Shown: positions 39,316-51,688, counted from the stretch's first letter. The stretch: DNA of 64,000 nt from Zhengitettix transpicula (GCA_037074705.1 CM073592.1:30166629-30230628), one strand, 5' to 3'. Notes: generated by a model not told the origin, from the letters alone. Made by a program: numbers and translations.

Positions 39316-39582
39316 CACATACGTATATATATATATTGTAATAATTTAAAATAATGAAAGGAAAATAAGCCCCACGTTGGGCGCCAATTTGTAATGTCTC
39401 TAATCTTATAATCACAATGCAAAATCGGGCGTCCAATAAAGATAATTACCAAAACAATTGAAATTTTACTAAGAAAAACCACACGTCGACGACGCCAATT
39501 TGTTTGTATATTTTAAATCTTTTTTAAAATTAAAACATCCGATCATTTTAAAGTAAATATATATATATATATATATATATTG
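39316..39582 (-). mobile_element. LTR-element relic with tRNA-Lys primer-binding site, bracketed by (TA)n
   Basis: The minus strand reads an LTR-type end TTACAAAT followed by TGGCGCCCAACGTGGGGC (39386-39369). This is complementary to the 18-nt 3' end of animal tRNA-Lys including CCA, a classic reverse-transcription primer site. The segment is flanked on both sides by (TA)n runs (39323-39336 and 39559-39582). Part of it (TTGTATATTTTAAATC ... AAAACATCCGATCATTTTA, 39508-39552) recurs at 61130-61182, and TATTGTAATAAT beside the left (TA)n recurs at 60630. No coding sequence. Confidence 0.65.
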
Positions 39583-39941
39583 ATATTGATATATTCGTGT
39601 AACCGTGTGGAATCTTGTGCTGTGTGTCTGTTGACTTTGTAGTTATATATCCATAAAAATGTTCCATGTTTCTCAGAGGTTGAAGTATGTATTTATTTCC
39701 AAGTCGAACGTACATAATTCATTAGAAGTTGTTGCTGGCACCAAGTTAGACATACTTTACTATGTATGTTTGACCCTATCTTTCACTAATTACTGGTTAT
39801 TGGCACCGGGAACTTGCCTCGCCTTTCATTTATTAGCTAACAATAAGTAGATAACTTGAATGGTCGCCTCTGGTAAAATCTGAAGTTTTATGCAAGTTGT
39901 TTTCATTGAATGGAACAGTGTAATTTTTCAATATCAGATAA

Positions 39942-40050
39942 AATTTAATATAATTGAACTTACTAAATTAAATAACTTTAAACATTTTCCTTTCCCGGTA
40001 TCCTTAAAATTATATATGACGAGCTTCGTGAATCTTAATCTTGGTCTGAG
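39942..40050 (+). repeat. 105-bp duplicated segment, copy a
   Basis: Matches 41276-41384 at roughly 85-90% by eye: ATTGAACTTACTAAATTAA, TTTAAACATTTTCCTTTCCC and CTTAAAATTATATATGACGA are shared with few changes. Confidence 0.8.
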
Positions 40051-41120
40051 TTTCCTACAATTATGAGATACCTTCAGTTATGATTTCGAGGTTTATTTTA
40101 ACGTACGTGTGGTATTGTCCTTGTAAATTTTTCTTGAACTTCAGTTGTTGTTATAAGTTTGAAATTTGTCGACAGTGTTATAGAAATAACCGATGGATAT
40201 GTTTAATTAAAAATGGATGTAATATTTTCGGAAGAAGAAGAAAATATCCATGAGGAAAGAAAGTTGAAAAGAACGTCTTCAAATATACAAAAATAAATCA
40301 GATTGATTTGACGATCCAAAAACTGCTTCAAGTATAGGCCTACTTAACTGATGCCAACACAAGAATTTCTTTGTGTGATTTCGTTGTTGGGGTGTGGAAG
40401 GTTTGCAGTTTGCCGAAGTGCGAAACGAGCGAGATTGAAAGTTAAACCTTTGTGATAGAAATTCATCTCTCTATTTAGTATATTTTCTACGACTATTTAA
40501 TCCAGTTTTACTGTATAAATGGAAGAGGGAGTTGCAGGCTGATCATGAGACTTCAAAAAACAATCCGTTTAAAATTATTTTAATTGTTAAAAATATAAAT
40601 AAGCCATTGGATGCATTGTGAAAACGTTCTCCTCATATTCGTTTTTTTTTCTCGAACTATTCTGAGTAAAATAGGTCGTGAAAGCGGATGTGTGAGGACG
40701 TCGTAGTTGTTTCGCAATACGAAACCTGCTAGTTGGTATCACCGTACTTAACTGATGTGTTCTCCATGGAAGGAATGCAAGTGATGCATGGCTGTCTTCT
40801 GTATTGGACAAGTGAATGGAACGAGTCGAACACAAATCACGTGTTTCTTTCCTCTCGGACACGTTAATTATCCCAACCAGAAGTTCTGTGCAACTGATAT
40901 ATGTTACATAAGCCTAAACTGTTTCGTTTCCTAATAAAATAATAATAAAACCATTTTGATCTGGGTATCCTGAATATTAAATATTGCACCGAGGATTAGC
41001 GATTTTCCACTTTTAAAAATCCGATCACGATAATTAAACTGTCGAGGCAATTCGCAATCAACTAATTAGCGGACTGTAAAGACAAATGTACAGTTAAAAT
41101 TATTAATAAAAAATAATGAA
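40051..41120. other. Intergenic, no gene seen
   Basis: No gene or named repeat supported. Confidence 0.55.
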
Positions 41121-41124
41121 TAAA

Positions 41125-41580
41125 TAATAATAAAGATAGCCAAAATAATTGATGATATAAATACCACACAACGTTTCTGGAATCCTTGTCCCTTTCTTCA
41201 AGAACCAAGAGAGCCTAAAGCGACACAATTGCAGTTGACAAAACTCAAAATTAATTATATATATATATATATATAAAATTTGATATGATTGAACTTGCTA
41301 AATTAATTAATTTTAAACATTTTCGTTTCCCCGTATACTTAAAATTATATATGACGAGCTTTGTGAATCTTATATTGGTCTAAGATAATTATATATATAT
41401 ATAGACTTTTGAGTTTTGTCAACTGACGAGTGCAGTTGTGTCGCTCTAGGCTCTTCTTAGAAAGGGACAAAGATCTCAGAAACGTTGTGTGGTATTTATA
41501 TCATCACTTATTTTGTCTGTATTTGGCTATCTTTTTATTATTATTAATTTTCAATCAGACGAAATTTTTTTTCATTTCAA
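41125..41580. repeat. Foldback/hammerhead family, copy 4, with arms split by a duplicated segment
   Basis: The left arm is reversed (41140-41250: AAGATAGCCAAAATAATTG ... CACAATTGCAGTTGACAAAA). The right arm is forward (41405-41580: CTTTTGAGTTTTGTCAACTG ... GGCTATCTTTTTATTATT ... CAATCAGACG). Between them lie two (AT)n runs enclosing a 109-bp copy of 39942-40050. In the right arm CTGACG is deleted, but CAGAAACGTTGTGTGGTATT is intact. Confidence 0.85.
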
Positions 41581-41589
41581 TAAAAATTA

Positions 41590-43905
41590 TTATTGTTAAA
41601 TTCGCAGTATGAAAAATATTCACTAGATAATAAGAAGACTATCGCGGTGCTTGAGAATTTAACGTCATCAAAGTACCAATTGTCTGTGACGACTCCTTTT
41701 TTTAATAATCTCTAATGGAATTACGGATGCAGTAATTTTTTATATGAGATGTAATTTTTACTGGAAAGAAGACACAGCTGAAGCGGCAGGCGTTTGTATG
41801 GAACAAGTAATAAAGGAAACTGAAACAGAGAGATTTAGAGAAGAAATCGGTTTTCCCGCAATGTACCTTCTCCGTTATTTCAGTCGCTATTTTGTCAGAG
41901 CTGAGATTGAGCCAACGAATGGCATCAACAGACTTTCTCAATATGTTGTACAATAGTGGACCTCTAGGAGAAAAGTAATATATCTGTCGCCTTATGTCTC
42001 CGTGCCAGAGATACGGTTTAGTTGACCTAGGAGAAAATACCTTGATTAGTCTACTGTGGTTGTGACGTTTCAAGGTTTTTGACCTTTGCGGTTCGTCTGG
42101 AGAAACCACTTATTGTCTGTTGATGTTAGTTACTTGTCAGTGTCACTTTATTCGTCACTATAACCCGAGCTCGCATTCCTTTCTGATTTTTGCTTGCGAG
42201 CGTCTGTGAACCACCTCGCGTACGCCTGACCTCGTGAGACCTGGCAAAGTTGAATCCCGTGCCAAGTCACAATCGTCTGCTTCATGCCAGGATACACTCG
42301 ACGCGTATCACACACGTGTTTGCTGGCGAAGATATGATGAAATCCGCCTACGCTGAACTATGTGAATTCTCTTCGAAGGTGGTCTTGACTTGTTTCACTA
42401 CCAAGGATAATATGCGCTTCTTCAAACCTGACTTGTGTACTTACAATTTACTAATCGTCGATCTATACATTTTTACTGTTGTATATATTATTAGTTATTT
42501 ATTTTAAAAATCACTCAACTTCTTCTTAAATTTCAAACTTTCCGGTGATTGAAGGACAGGAGTAGGAGGTAGGTCACAACAATTATTTTACTTGTTACAC
42601 TTGTAAGAGTGCTACTGACGTTGAACTCGTCACTTTTGTTTTAGCTCTATTAATACAAGAGGGAGAACAGTATGACGTATATAATAGACCAAATTCGTTT
42701 AATTCTCATATTGAATTACATATAGATAAATCGTTAGTCTAACTTCTATTTGTACATGCCTATTATATTTTTTTTATAATCGTCACAAACTGTTATTCAT
42801 TTAAAAACACACGTTACGTTTTGTGGAGGAGATCGCAGACTGATGTCTGTCTTATTTTGTCATAATTTCTTAGTTCTTATAATTGCGGTAATGACCAATT
42901 ATATACATAAATGTATCTATCTATTAATTTTTCCCCCCATTTTTGGTGTATTTGATGAGTGTTACGAAAATTTACTGCCTTGGACTAGGCTTTATTCTAA
43001 ACAGTTTTAATACATGCATATGTAAAAGTGAAGTGATACTGTTAAATTCACGTTATTGTCCAGAAAGTAATTAAATGATGAAAATAAAGTTCCCTGCCGG
43101 AGTAGAGAAGCGAAACGTTATGAAAAAAATGAGTTCTCTGGTTACAACGTTTCGACGGCCAGCTTTGCTGTTGGAAAAAATTAAATTCGTTAATAATACC
43201 TCGCGGAGCTCTCCTGATCCATCCGGCTGTTTTTTCCCCCACGGCTGGCGGTTTTTGAAACTCGAAAAAAAAAATTTAACAGAATTATCGGGAAAGCTAG
43301 AAAACACGGGAATCTAGTTAAATGTGAAACTACAGATGTTATAAGTACAACGAGGAATGGTGAGATATTTGATGAGGAACACGGGGATATGGAACTCATT
43401 TACAAGGTTTTCTCGAGAATAATAATATAGCATTGTGCAGCTTGGTTGGCGGGATGCGTAGAAGAAAGTCCCTCGTCAGTCCTCGTCGTCCGTGTTGTCT
43501 GCAGCATGTTTAAGTAGACTTACATTTTCTGTACCGCATAGATAAATTTTTTGAATGTAAGCCAGAGAAATCGTACATTAAGAATGAGAATCTGCTGGCT
43601 ACAAATAAGGCGTGAACCTCTAGTTTTCATACCCCATAGCTGCAACTATTGGTTTTGCACAGTCGATTCCAACAAAATATTTTAATTTGTTCCGATAGTT
43701 AGTTTCTCAGTTGCCGTACGAATTTAACTACTTTTGTGTAACAGAAACGTGAGGCAACGTTCTTCCTGAGCGTCGCCGGACTATAGTTTGGGAAGATGAT
43801 GATAATCGATTAATTCCTAAGCAATGTGCTGTGATGAGGGCAGAACGTGGTAGAGAGTCCCGTCCGACCAGTCATGGGACTGATGACTCCAAAAGAAAAA
43901 TGAAA
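41590..43905. other. Intergenic, downstream of gene B
   Basis: A 135-codon minus-strand ORF (41702-42109) and short ORFs near 43050-43400 have no recognised domain. No gene supported. Confidence 0.55.
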
Positions 43906-43909
43906 CGAG

Positions 43910-43915
43910 TTTATT
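43910..43915 (-). terminator. Poly(A) signal of gene B
   Basis: AATAAA on the minus strand, about 50 nt downstream of the gene B stop codon at 43964-43966. Confidence 0.6.
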
Positions 43916-43963
43916 ATTTAGTATGAAATGGTACATTGAGGAAGAGTTCCATGTGTGGGTCGC

Positions 43964-44304
43964 CTAGACGAAGATGTTCTCGAGGAGCTCTCTGGTGATG
44001 AAGCGGTGCGGCGCCGCGGGACTCTGCGCGCGGGGTTTCCCGTAGAGGCGCGCGTTGATGGCGTACAGCTTGGGGCTGAGCTCGCAGCGGACGTTGAACC
44101 ACCAGTCGCAGGCCAGCACGGCCTGCTGGAACTGCGTGCCGTTGGGACACAGGAACGACGCCTGGCGTCCGTCCACGTCGCAGTAGTGCCACGCCTGGCA
44201 GCGCGTCTCCGTGTCCGCGAAGAAGCCCGGGAACGCCTGGTCGTCGCAGTAGAAGTTGGTGTACGGCACCGCTGCCAGGATGGGGTAGTCCGTGCCTGGA
44301 CGAC
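43964..44304 (-). CDS. Gene B terminal exon: CPAP1-type chitin-binding cuticular protein
   Basis: The acceptor CGTGTTGCAG is followed by G-RPGTDYPILAAVPYTNF and a complete type-2 chitin-binding (peritrophin A) domain. The cysteine pattern is C-x15-C-x5-C-x10-C-x12-C-x7-C. Conserved aromatics are seen in PGFFAD, WHYCDVDGR, FLCPNGTQF and CDWWFNVRC. The protein ends ITRELLENIFV and stops at 43964-43966. It binds chitin in the extracellular cuticle; a single domain with an unrelated N-terminal region matches the CPAP1 class (cuticular proteins analogous to peritrophins). The exon enters in phase 1, exactly matching the donor of the exon at 51959. It is far more GC-rich than its surroundings, especially at third positions, and antisense ORFs here are shadows of that bias. 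Confidence 0.95.
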
Positions 44305-45367
44305 CTGCAACACGACACGTTTGTGAATCACGCTGCCCACCCCTTAGGCTCGTTTCACACTTACTCGACAATCAGCTAAACGACATCAAATTGACTACAG
44401 AAAGGTTTAAAAACATATGAGACCTTTCACACTAGGTGTCGTCGTTCACCCTGCAGGGGCCAGGTTCTCCTGTCGTCCAAGTGCGTCAGGCTAGAGGCTG
44501 ATTAAGTTATGGAGCGTTTCCCAACTACCCGGCCCGATTCGTCTAATCTACATTTTTCCTGGTTCATCATATGCGTTCTTTAAGTAAAATATTTTGTACT
44601 TATATTTTTTCCATTATCATCACGTAGGATGTACAAATTAAATTCATGATTGGCTCATTTGGGGGACAAAAGTAGAGAAATGCGTAAATACAGATTACAG
44701 AATAGAAATTCTTGGCAAGAATTTTGCAGGGAATTAAGAAATGGATATGAAAATATGGAAGATAAAGAATAACCTTTATTGATTTTAATTTTAACAGCTT
44801 GAAAATTCGGGTAGTTCCAAACAATATATTTATTAAGCAGTTTTGTTTTCCCATTTATTAAATTTAAGACAACTGTCATTTTATCAATTAAGTTCGTGTG
44901 AGTTAAAAAGTCATCATCATCGCGTTTCTTACGGTTATTTTCTGACATTCTTCCACATACTCGTCCACTTCTCGTTGTACTTCTAAACCCAGTTATAGAC
45001 AAACTATCCGTCAATTTGTAGCCGTCTCTTTCAAGAACAAAATTAAGTAAAACTTAACAAGCCTTTACAATATCAATTCAGGAAGTAAGTTTATAGTTCT
45101 GTGAAAAATCCTCCATATTTTGCACATTCTACAAACTTTAGACCTCTCAAGACGCGATAATTAAACCTCTGTTTGGATTGACATTTAGCGTCCACACAAC
45201 AGTCGAATTTATTATTTATTTTTCTTAAAATTTTAGAAACCATCTGAAAAGTTCAAAAGTACGGTAGAACTGAATAGTGGTGGTTGAATTTTTATTGTAT
45301 GTTTTCTCTTTCATCTGACGTTTCGCAAATATATTTTATTATAATAATTAAATATCAGATAAAAAAT

Positions 45368-45557
45368 AAGAAAGATAGCCAATACAGACAAAAAAGGTAA
45401 TATAAATACCACACAACGTTTCTGGGATCCTTGTTCCTTTCGTCAGGTGCTAAGAAGAGCCTAGAGAAACACAACTGCACTGGTCAGGATCCCAGAAACG
45501 TTGTGAGGTGTTTATATTATCTTTTTTTTGCCTGAATTGGCTATCTTTCTTATTCAG
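45368..45557. repeat. Foldback/hammerhead family, copy 5 (most intact core)
   Basis: The left arm is in reverse orientation (45368-45487), followed by a shorter forward arm from GGATCCCAGAAACGTTGTGA to GGCTATCTTTCTTATTCA. Together they form a hairpin within the gene B intron. On the minus strand (45450 to 45411) the ribozyme-like core is complete, in the sense direction of gene B (see the next feature). Confidence 0.9.
45411..45450 (-). ncRNA. Hammerhead-ribozyme-like motif
   Basis: In order on the minus strand: GCAC, then CTGACGA (invariant CUGANGA), then AAGGAACAAGGATCCCA, then GAAAC, GTT and GTGT. GCAC can pair with GTGT as stem I. GAA-AC-GU gives a two-base-pair stem III with the required A15.1-U16.1 pair, and U is an allowed residue at the cleavage site. 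The weak point is stem II: in this copy only about three pairs near GG(A)/UCC, with mismatches beside the core. Very short stem III is known from the hammerheads of Penelope-like elements and retrozymes. Activity is inference. Confidence 0.5.
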
Positions 45558-47539
45558 AAATTGCGTGTTTTTCGCAAATGATCTGCCCTACCGGTAATCA
45601 ACTGTTACTTTAAATAATAGTACGGTTTTTAATGACAATATCGATTGTTCGTTGACGTTGACTGCACTTCCGCATCCTGAGCTCGCTGTTGGCGCCAACT
45701 ACTCATGTCACTATAGCAGTGTCGTGTATGTGGCGGCACTCTATGAATTATTTATAGCATTATTCTACTTTCTCGGGCGTGATTAAATCTCACTCTCGTG
45801 AAATAAAATACAAAAGAGAATTCTTGACACAATAACGCTTTCTTCTCGTCTGCTGGCGGCAGGAAGCACGTTTGCTTAAACAACGACGTGCTAGCGCGTT
45901 TAGCTTTCCAGTTCTCCGTTTTAAATCGCTATCTTGTTTCAATTTTACGGCCATTTTTTTTTGCTTATTTTCCAACGTTGATTCCACTACAAGAAATGTC
46001 TTATTTTGCATTTTAGGTTCTGCCTAAATACGAACCTTGTTTTTTATTTTCCCTTGTGAACGTTTGTACATTGAAATTAAGCTTCTTATATAAGGGGTAA
46101 GCCCACTAGATGCGCAATCTTTCGTGTGATGAAAGTAGGCGGGAGTAGGTGGAAATACGTAGATGATAAATCAGAATCGCCTTAACAGTCGATCACCAAT
46201 CAGAAACCGACACGTCGACAATCTTTAATAAGACGTGGTATGATAATTACCCTCTTGCATCACACTCTCACCGCGTAATATTATTGCTACATAAATTTAT
46301 CATCAGTTGCCTGTAACTTTTCCTCTTTTTTTTACGTACCACTTTTCCTTTACATTTCATTAATTCACTTATAAAGCATATTTATTACTCCCTGCTTGTC
46401 TGGACAATCTCCTTCGCAGAGTGTGAAAAACTAGAATATATTCTTCCTAAATTTTCATTCGTTAAAGGAAGTCAAGTTAGTCACAGCGCTTTCGTTTGAT
46501 TGCCACTTTCTTGTTTTAATTATTGACTGATGAGGTATAAAATTGGTTTCAGTGTTTTGGCAAACCATTTTCTGTAAATGGACTCGCTCCAGATCATGCT
46601 TTGGTGTTTCTTTGCGGTTTGTCCCTCACCGACATATGGCTGTAGGACATCCACTAACCTTGTCCACGTTACCAATAACCCGCTTGAGACACGCTAAATA
46701 ATTCAAGGAAGTGGCCTCATTGTCATGACAAACCAACTCTGTATGAAAATAAATCATCCAGTTCTTTTAATGTATGCTGTATAGCTCATATTTCCTATCA
46801 AATTCTCCCGAGGTTTTTTCATAGGTCAGCAAACACATAAAGTCTTTACGAATTGTTAAATACAAAGTGAAAGACGTATTTTTGGTCTTGTTTCGATTTA
46901 TTTTTTAATTTAAGTATGAAAAGGTTGGATCTTCTGTATTAATTTGATGTGTATAAATAATCAAATAATTGTATGGAAATTTGAGGACGGTTTCAGTATT
47001 ATAAGTTAATCATGTAAAGTGTGTTATTTTATTGTTTATTTGGGAGGATACGCAGGATGTCAGGCTGTTTAATCATTTATTTCATCGTAGGACACTCGAC
47101 CCGGAAGGTATCTTTTCTAGCCGTCCCCCTCCCTACATTCACCGTGTGGAACGTGTAATTGTAACTGTTGCGCAAAGTAATAGTAATGTGTGTTGTCGAG
47201 ACGATATTGCGAATTGTTGGTGGCGCTGCTGAAGGTCTGTGACCCGTAGTTGAAGTAAGAGTTTCTCAGCAGCCATAGCTGTCGCCCTTGACCGACTTGT
47301 GACTCACATGCGTGAGTTCTGTTGTCCCTTTCCATTGTCTGCCTGAGCTTAACTGTATGCACAAATAGGAAATTAGCAAATAAAGGGTTACGTCAAAATA
47401 TAAAAATGTAGGCGTTGGTTTACTGCACAAGGAAAATTTTTTCGTTACTCTAAAATTTTTTCTTCTTCTTCAGCTTTTGATGTTTGATATAGTTTTGATC
47501 CACGCGCCCGTTTGAAAATATTTTTGATATTAGTAAATT

Positions 47540-48300
47540 AAGTGTATATTTTTATTATACGGCGTTGCCCATATACGTATTTATATAGATACGAAAGAGT
47601 ATTTAATTTTAAATTAATCTTAAGTCAAGAAGTGATTTAACCTAAATCTAACAGTTCCTAGTTCCGTACATACTTTCGATCGATAGCGCATTAATTTACC
47701 AGCTACAAAATGCAATGATATTTTTGCATCAATCCCAACCAACCTCCATTCGATTTTTTTTTACGAATAGAATACTTAAATATACTCCTCGAATATTGCA
47801 GGATATAATTGTCCCTCAGCCTTCAGACATTACGAAAGATTAAATTGATAACTGCGTTCACAATGTAAACAAATAGTCGCCATATTGATGACACTTAAAA
47901 TAGCACTTAAATTACCTTACATTTTCCGAAAAGCTCGTGAAGTATTGATTTTTATTATCATTCGAAGGAGTATTGCTGGATGTAATTATATATTTTATTC
48001 AATCAAAATATTTCTGTTTTGCTTCATAACAAAATAAGTAATTTTTTTGTTAATGCGCGTGTGATGTGACGTCACGGTCTTTTTGCGCGCAGTAATTTAA
48101 CACTAAATAATCACATTTTTCAGTTATATTGCTTTCTACGTTTATGCTAGGAATTTCTCACCCTCCACAGTACTGTTTCTTGAGTTCTGAAGAATATCTG
48201 TACCAATTTTTGTTTTCCACGCGTTTAAATCTGTATAGAAATTAACGTAAATATATACAGACATACATACAAATATACATCCTTTTTTATTGTATACATA
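47540..48300. repeat. Probable degenerate LINE 3' region
   Basis: ATACGGCGTTGCCCATATACG near 47567 and ACAGACATACATACAAATAT ... CATCCTTTTTTATTGTATAC (48258-48298) are of the kind seen at the ends of old insect LINEs (cagacatacatac-type tail). No ORF. The link is by pattern only. Confidence 0.35.
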
Positions 48301-48395
48301 GATTCTGCCTAGTGGCAGGGTCCCTGGACGTGGTCTGTAAATTTATTTCTCCATCTTGCCCTGTCCTTAGCTTCTTCCGTCATCAACCAATATCT
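48301..48395 (-). mobile_element. LINE ORF scrap (C-terminal end)
   Basis: The minus strand reads EEAKDRARWRNKFTDHVQG, then a stop. It resembles the extreme C-terminus (AxDRxxWR...) seen in the other LINE relics of the window. Very short. Confidence 0.4.
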
Positions 48396-48583
48396 TCTTC
48401 ATATATATTCTACATTAATAAATTTCTTCTTGGATCGTACTAGAAAGTGCCGTGTATACAATTTTTGGAAGGTGGATTAGAATAAAAACAATGGCAAACA
48501 AAGCTGAACTGGAGTCGAATTTTGCTCAGTGCTTGAGATGTAATGCTCTAATATTAATGTTTCTAAATTGTATATTTTAAAAA

Positions 48584-49200
48584 TGTCCCTTTTTAAAACA
48601 AATTAAGTATTAGTAGTAGCTCGAATTTAAAATATCTTGGTCATTTATTGAGCTCTGATGAGTTTTTATATCACCTTTAGGTAGATATAATTTAAATTAA
48701 ACGAATCTTGACTGTAGATTTTGGATTAAATTTCGGTTGGTTCTTTTTGTGACCCAACAGATGTAAAACCTATCACAAAAGAAATTGATTGCTGTATGTT
48801 CAGGCATTAAAACACTAAGGAAGTTGTTAACATTACTAAATATGCCTGTCCCTTTTTTAAAAAATAAAATAAAGCCTTACTATTATTGTAGCTTGAAAAT
48901 TAAATTTCTTGGATCATTTATTGATCTCGGATGAATTTTTGTACCAATTAGTTCAATTTAAACGATTCTTGGCTCTTTGTAGTTGTCGAGTTAAATTTAG
49001 ATGGGCTCTTTTTTGTGCCGTAAGTGTATGTGAGTGACCCAAGAGAAGTAAAACGTGACAAACCTGATAAGAATGTTGTAAGTATAAGGAATAAAATATA
49101 TTAAGGTTTTTACATTTGCTTATAATATTGTAATTCAACTGGATCGTGGAAAAAAAATTCATTGCTGTAAGGTCAGGCATTAGCACACTTGACATTTCTG
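48584..49200 (+). repeat. Two tandem copies of an unnamed repeat, forward
   Basis: Copy a starts at GTCCCTTTTTAAAA (48584) and copy b at GTCCCTTTTTTAAA (48848), a period of about 263 bp. Shared blocks include TTGGTCATTTATTGA / TTGGATCATTTATTGA, GTGACCCAA(C/G)AGA and ATTGCTGTA(T/A)G(T/G)TCAGGCATTA. Copy b carries an internal segment (about 49065-49140) absent from copy a. Confidence 0.75.
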
Positions 49201-49869
49201 ACTTGGCTATTTCTTACGTCAGTTTATTAGTTCTGTCTTCGGTGGTCGATTGGAAACGTTTCTCTGCCGAATCGCCTCACGTAGTGCGATAAATGGGCTC
49301 GTGCGAATTAACTTCCGATATGAATCAAAGTGAAAAGGTTACCGAGACGCGTATGTGGAGTGAACGTTCGTGTCGTAACTGGCTCTCCTTAAGATCGAGT
49401 GTTAAAAATCGTTTACTTGCTTTGTACAACCCGACTACTTTCTCAATCAACCCCCATCAGGAGCTCACCACGGGAAAAAAATAATAATTTAGGTCTTGTA
49501 ACAGCCAAATTACGGTTCATGTTACTGGATTTATAAACACAAGTTCTTGAAATGCGTCTTTCTGGGAAGAGTTGATGTTAATCGGCTGGGTATCGTCTAA
49601 AACTATGGATTAATTCGTTCTCATTCACAGTTACAGATTGATGAGAATGGTATTAGTAAATTTAGAATAGTGAAATGTGGAGACTTCTGAATGTTTGGTG
49701 TCCTTTAAAATTTTACAGTCCTCAACACCACAGTAAACTTTCCAAGGAAAATGAAACCACGTGCACACCCAGTCACTAAGATTGGTCGATATATATTTTT
49801 CTTAATTAATTGTTGCCGGATCAGTATCTATAATATGACGTAATAAATAGCCAATTCATAAATGTCAGT

Positions 49870-50215
49870 GTCCTACCTTACAGCAATCCATTTTTTTTTG
49901 TGATCCAATGAAGTAATAGATATTATACGCAAATATAAAAACCTTAAAAAATTTTTTATTCGTTATGCTTACAACATTCTTAGACATGTTTGAAACGTTT
50001 TACATGTCTTGGGTCACTCACATCCACTTACGGCACAAAAAAGAGCCAACCGAAATTTTATTCAACAACTATAAAGAAACAAGAATCGTTTAAATTGAAC
50101 TAATTGTACCTAACGATGGTACAAAAATTTATCCGATATCATTTCCAACCTGCTTTATTTTTTTAAAGGGACATGTATATTTAGTAAAGTTAACGACTTC
50201 CCTAGTGTTTAATTT
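49870..50215 (-). repeat. Third copy of the same repeat, inverted
   Basis: Reverse complement of copy b: CTTACAGCAATCCA, TTGGGTCACTCACAT, CTTACGGCACAAAAAAGAGC and AAGGGACATG. It includes the internal segment of copy b, so copies b and c form a large imperfect inverted repeat around 49.2-49.87 kb. Confidence 0.75.
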
Positions 50216-51490
50216 ATATTTGTATAAGTATAATTTGTCATGTAATGACAGACATTTAAGTATAATAAAAATATATACATGACGTATCTATATTTCTTTT
50301 AAAACTACACGAATTGAAAAGTTCGTTGTGAATTTTCCTTCTATTGAGGGCTTAGTTTACCTTTAATTTAGTATATGTTTTTCGTGAATATGTTATTTCA
50401 GCCTCTATCAAGTAGCAGATGAAAAGTAAACCGTGTTCTTTGAAAGAAGGTGGCCATGACCTTAATTTGGCAATAGGAACGACAAATACAAGATCGTTTG
50501 GTAATATCCTGGAGTTCTAGATGTGATATGTCAAATTATTATTTTTTCCTTCCGCAGCATTTAACAATTTTACAAAATTAGCCTCCACGATCATTTTAAT
50601 TATATTCGTTATATATGTTTACCAAAGTATTTCTCAGCCATATTAATGTGTTTTAGATATTATATTTGTGAAAATATGAAATTATGCTTCAAAAAAATGC
50701 TTTTAGTGTCAAAATCATCCGCTGTGACGATTTCCTGAAATGGAGCAACTTCGTTGATTGTTTCGCTGGTTATTTATCGGAATTGTAGGACTTTATTTTT
50801 GCGAAACTAGAAGTTTGCTGTACAGCGTCGTTGAGAACTGTTCGTGGTAGGGGAAAAAACGTGGGAAACTACTTTTGTTGTTCTCTCTTCGGTGAAAGAC
50901 GTGGAAATCGTATCTGATTCTCGGACACGGACAGATCTCACTTCGCTTAAAGAAATGTAGCAAGGTAAAAAAAAAACAAGAAAACTTCAGTTGATGCGCC
51001 ATGCACGCAAGGTCCGAGACTGGCATGCACTTCTCTGTGGAAACGTTCACTACTATTTGCTGACTAATACCATTGTTTCTCTGGTTTCTACTCAACTCTG
51101 TTGAGCCAAAGAAATGGTTTATTTGATTGATATGTGAAGGCGTAATTAATTAAAAAATTCAGTATGAACCTGTAGAGTTCAAAGAAAGATCGAATGACTG
51201 AGAAGAAATATTGTTTGAAAATTCCATACAAAGACACTTGGAAATACGAACCGCTATAGATTCTAGTATCTTCTTGGGTAAGCGTTTTTGCTGTCAAGAT
51301 AGTTGGCATGTATCTTTGCTATTTTATACAGATATACGAGTAACAAACGCTAGCTTTCTATATTAATCAACACGGACGGTTGTATATAATATTAATATGT
51401 ACATTAAATAAATTGTCCTGTAAATTGTGAAATGTCTTAAAATTAAAAGTCTAAAAATTAAAAAAAATTACGTCTGTTTCAAAATAATGT

Positions 51491-51688
51491 ATAAGAAAGT
51501 TAGGCAATTCAGCCAAAGAAGTGATAATATAAATACCACACTACGTTTCTGGGATCCTTGTCCCTTTTGCCAGGTGCGAAGAAGAGTTTTTTGCAGTTGT
51601 GTCGCTCTCGGCTCTTCTTCGTACCTGACGCAAGGCACAAGGATCCCAGAAACGTAGTGGCTGAATTGCCTAACTTTCTTATTCATTA
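51491..51688. repeat. Foldback/hammerhead family, copy 6
   Basis: A compact hairpin: reverse arm 51491-51595, forward arm 51595-51688, both containing GGATCC and AGAAACGTAGTG or its complement. The forward arm reads GTACCTGACGCAAGGCACAA, then GGATCCCAGAAACGTAGTGG. It lies in the gene B intron, about 270 bp from the exon at 51959. Confidence 0.85.

Noticed and set aside
43914..44340. Overlapping long ORFs in other frames over the chitin-binding exon (minus frames and plus 43955-44326)
   Set aside because: They are frame shadows caused by the GC-rich third positions of the real exon; only one frame has the six-cysteine domain and the spliced continuation.
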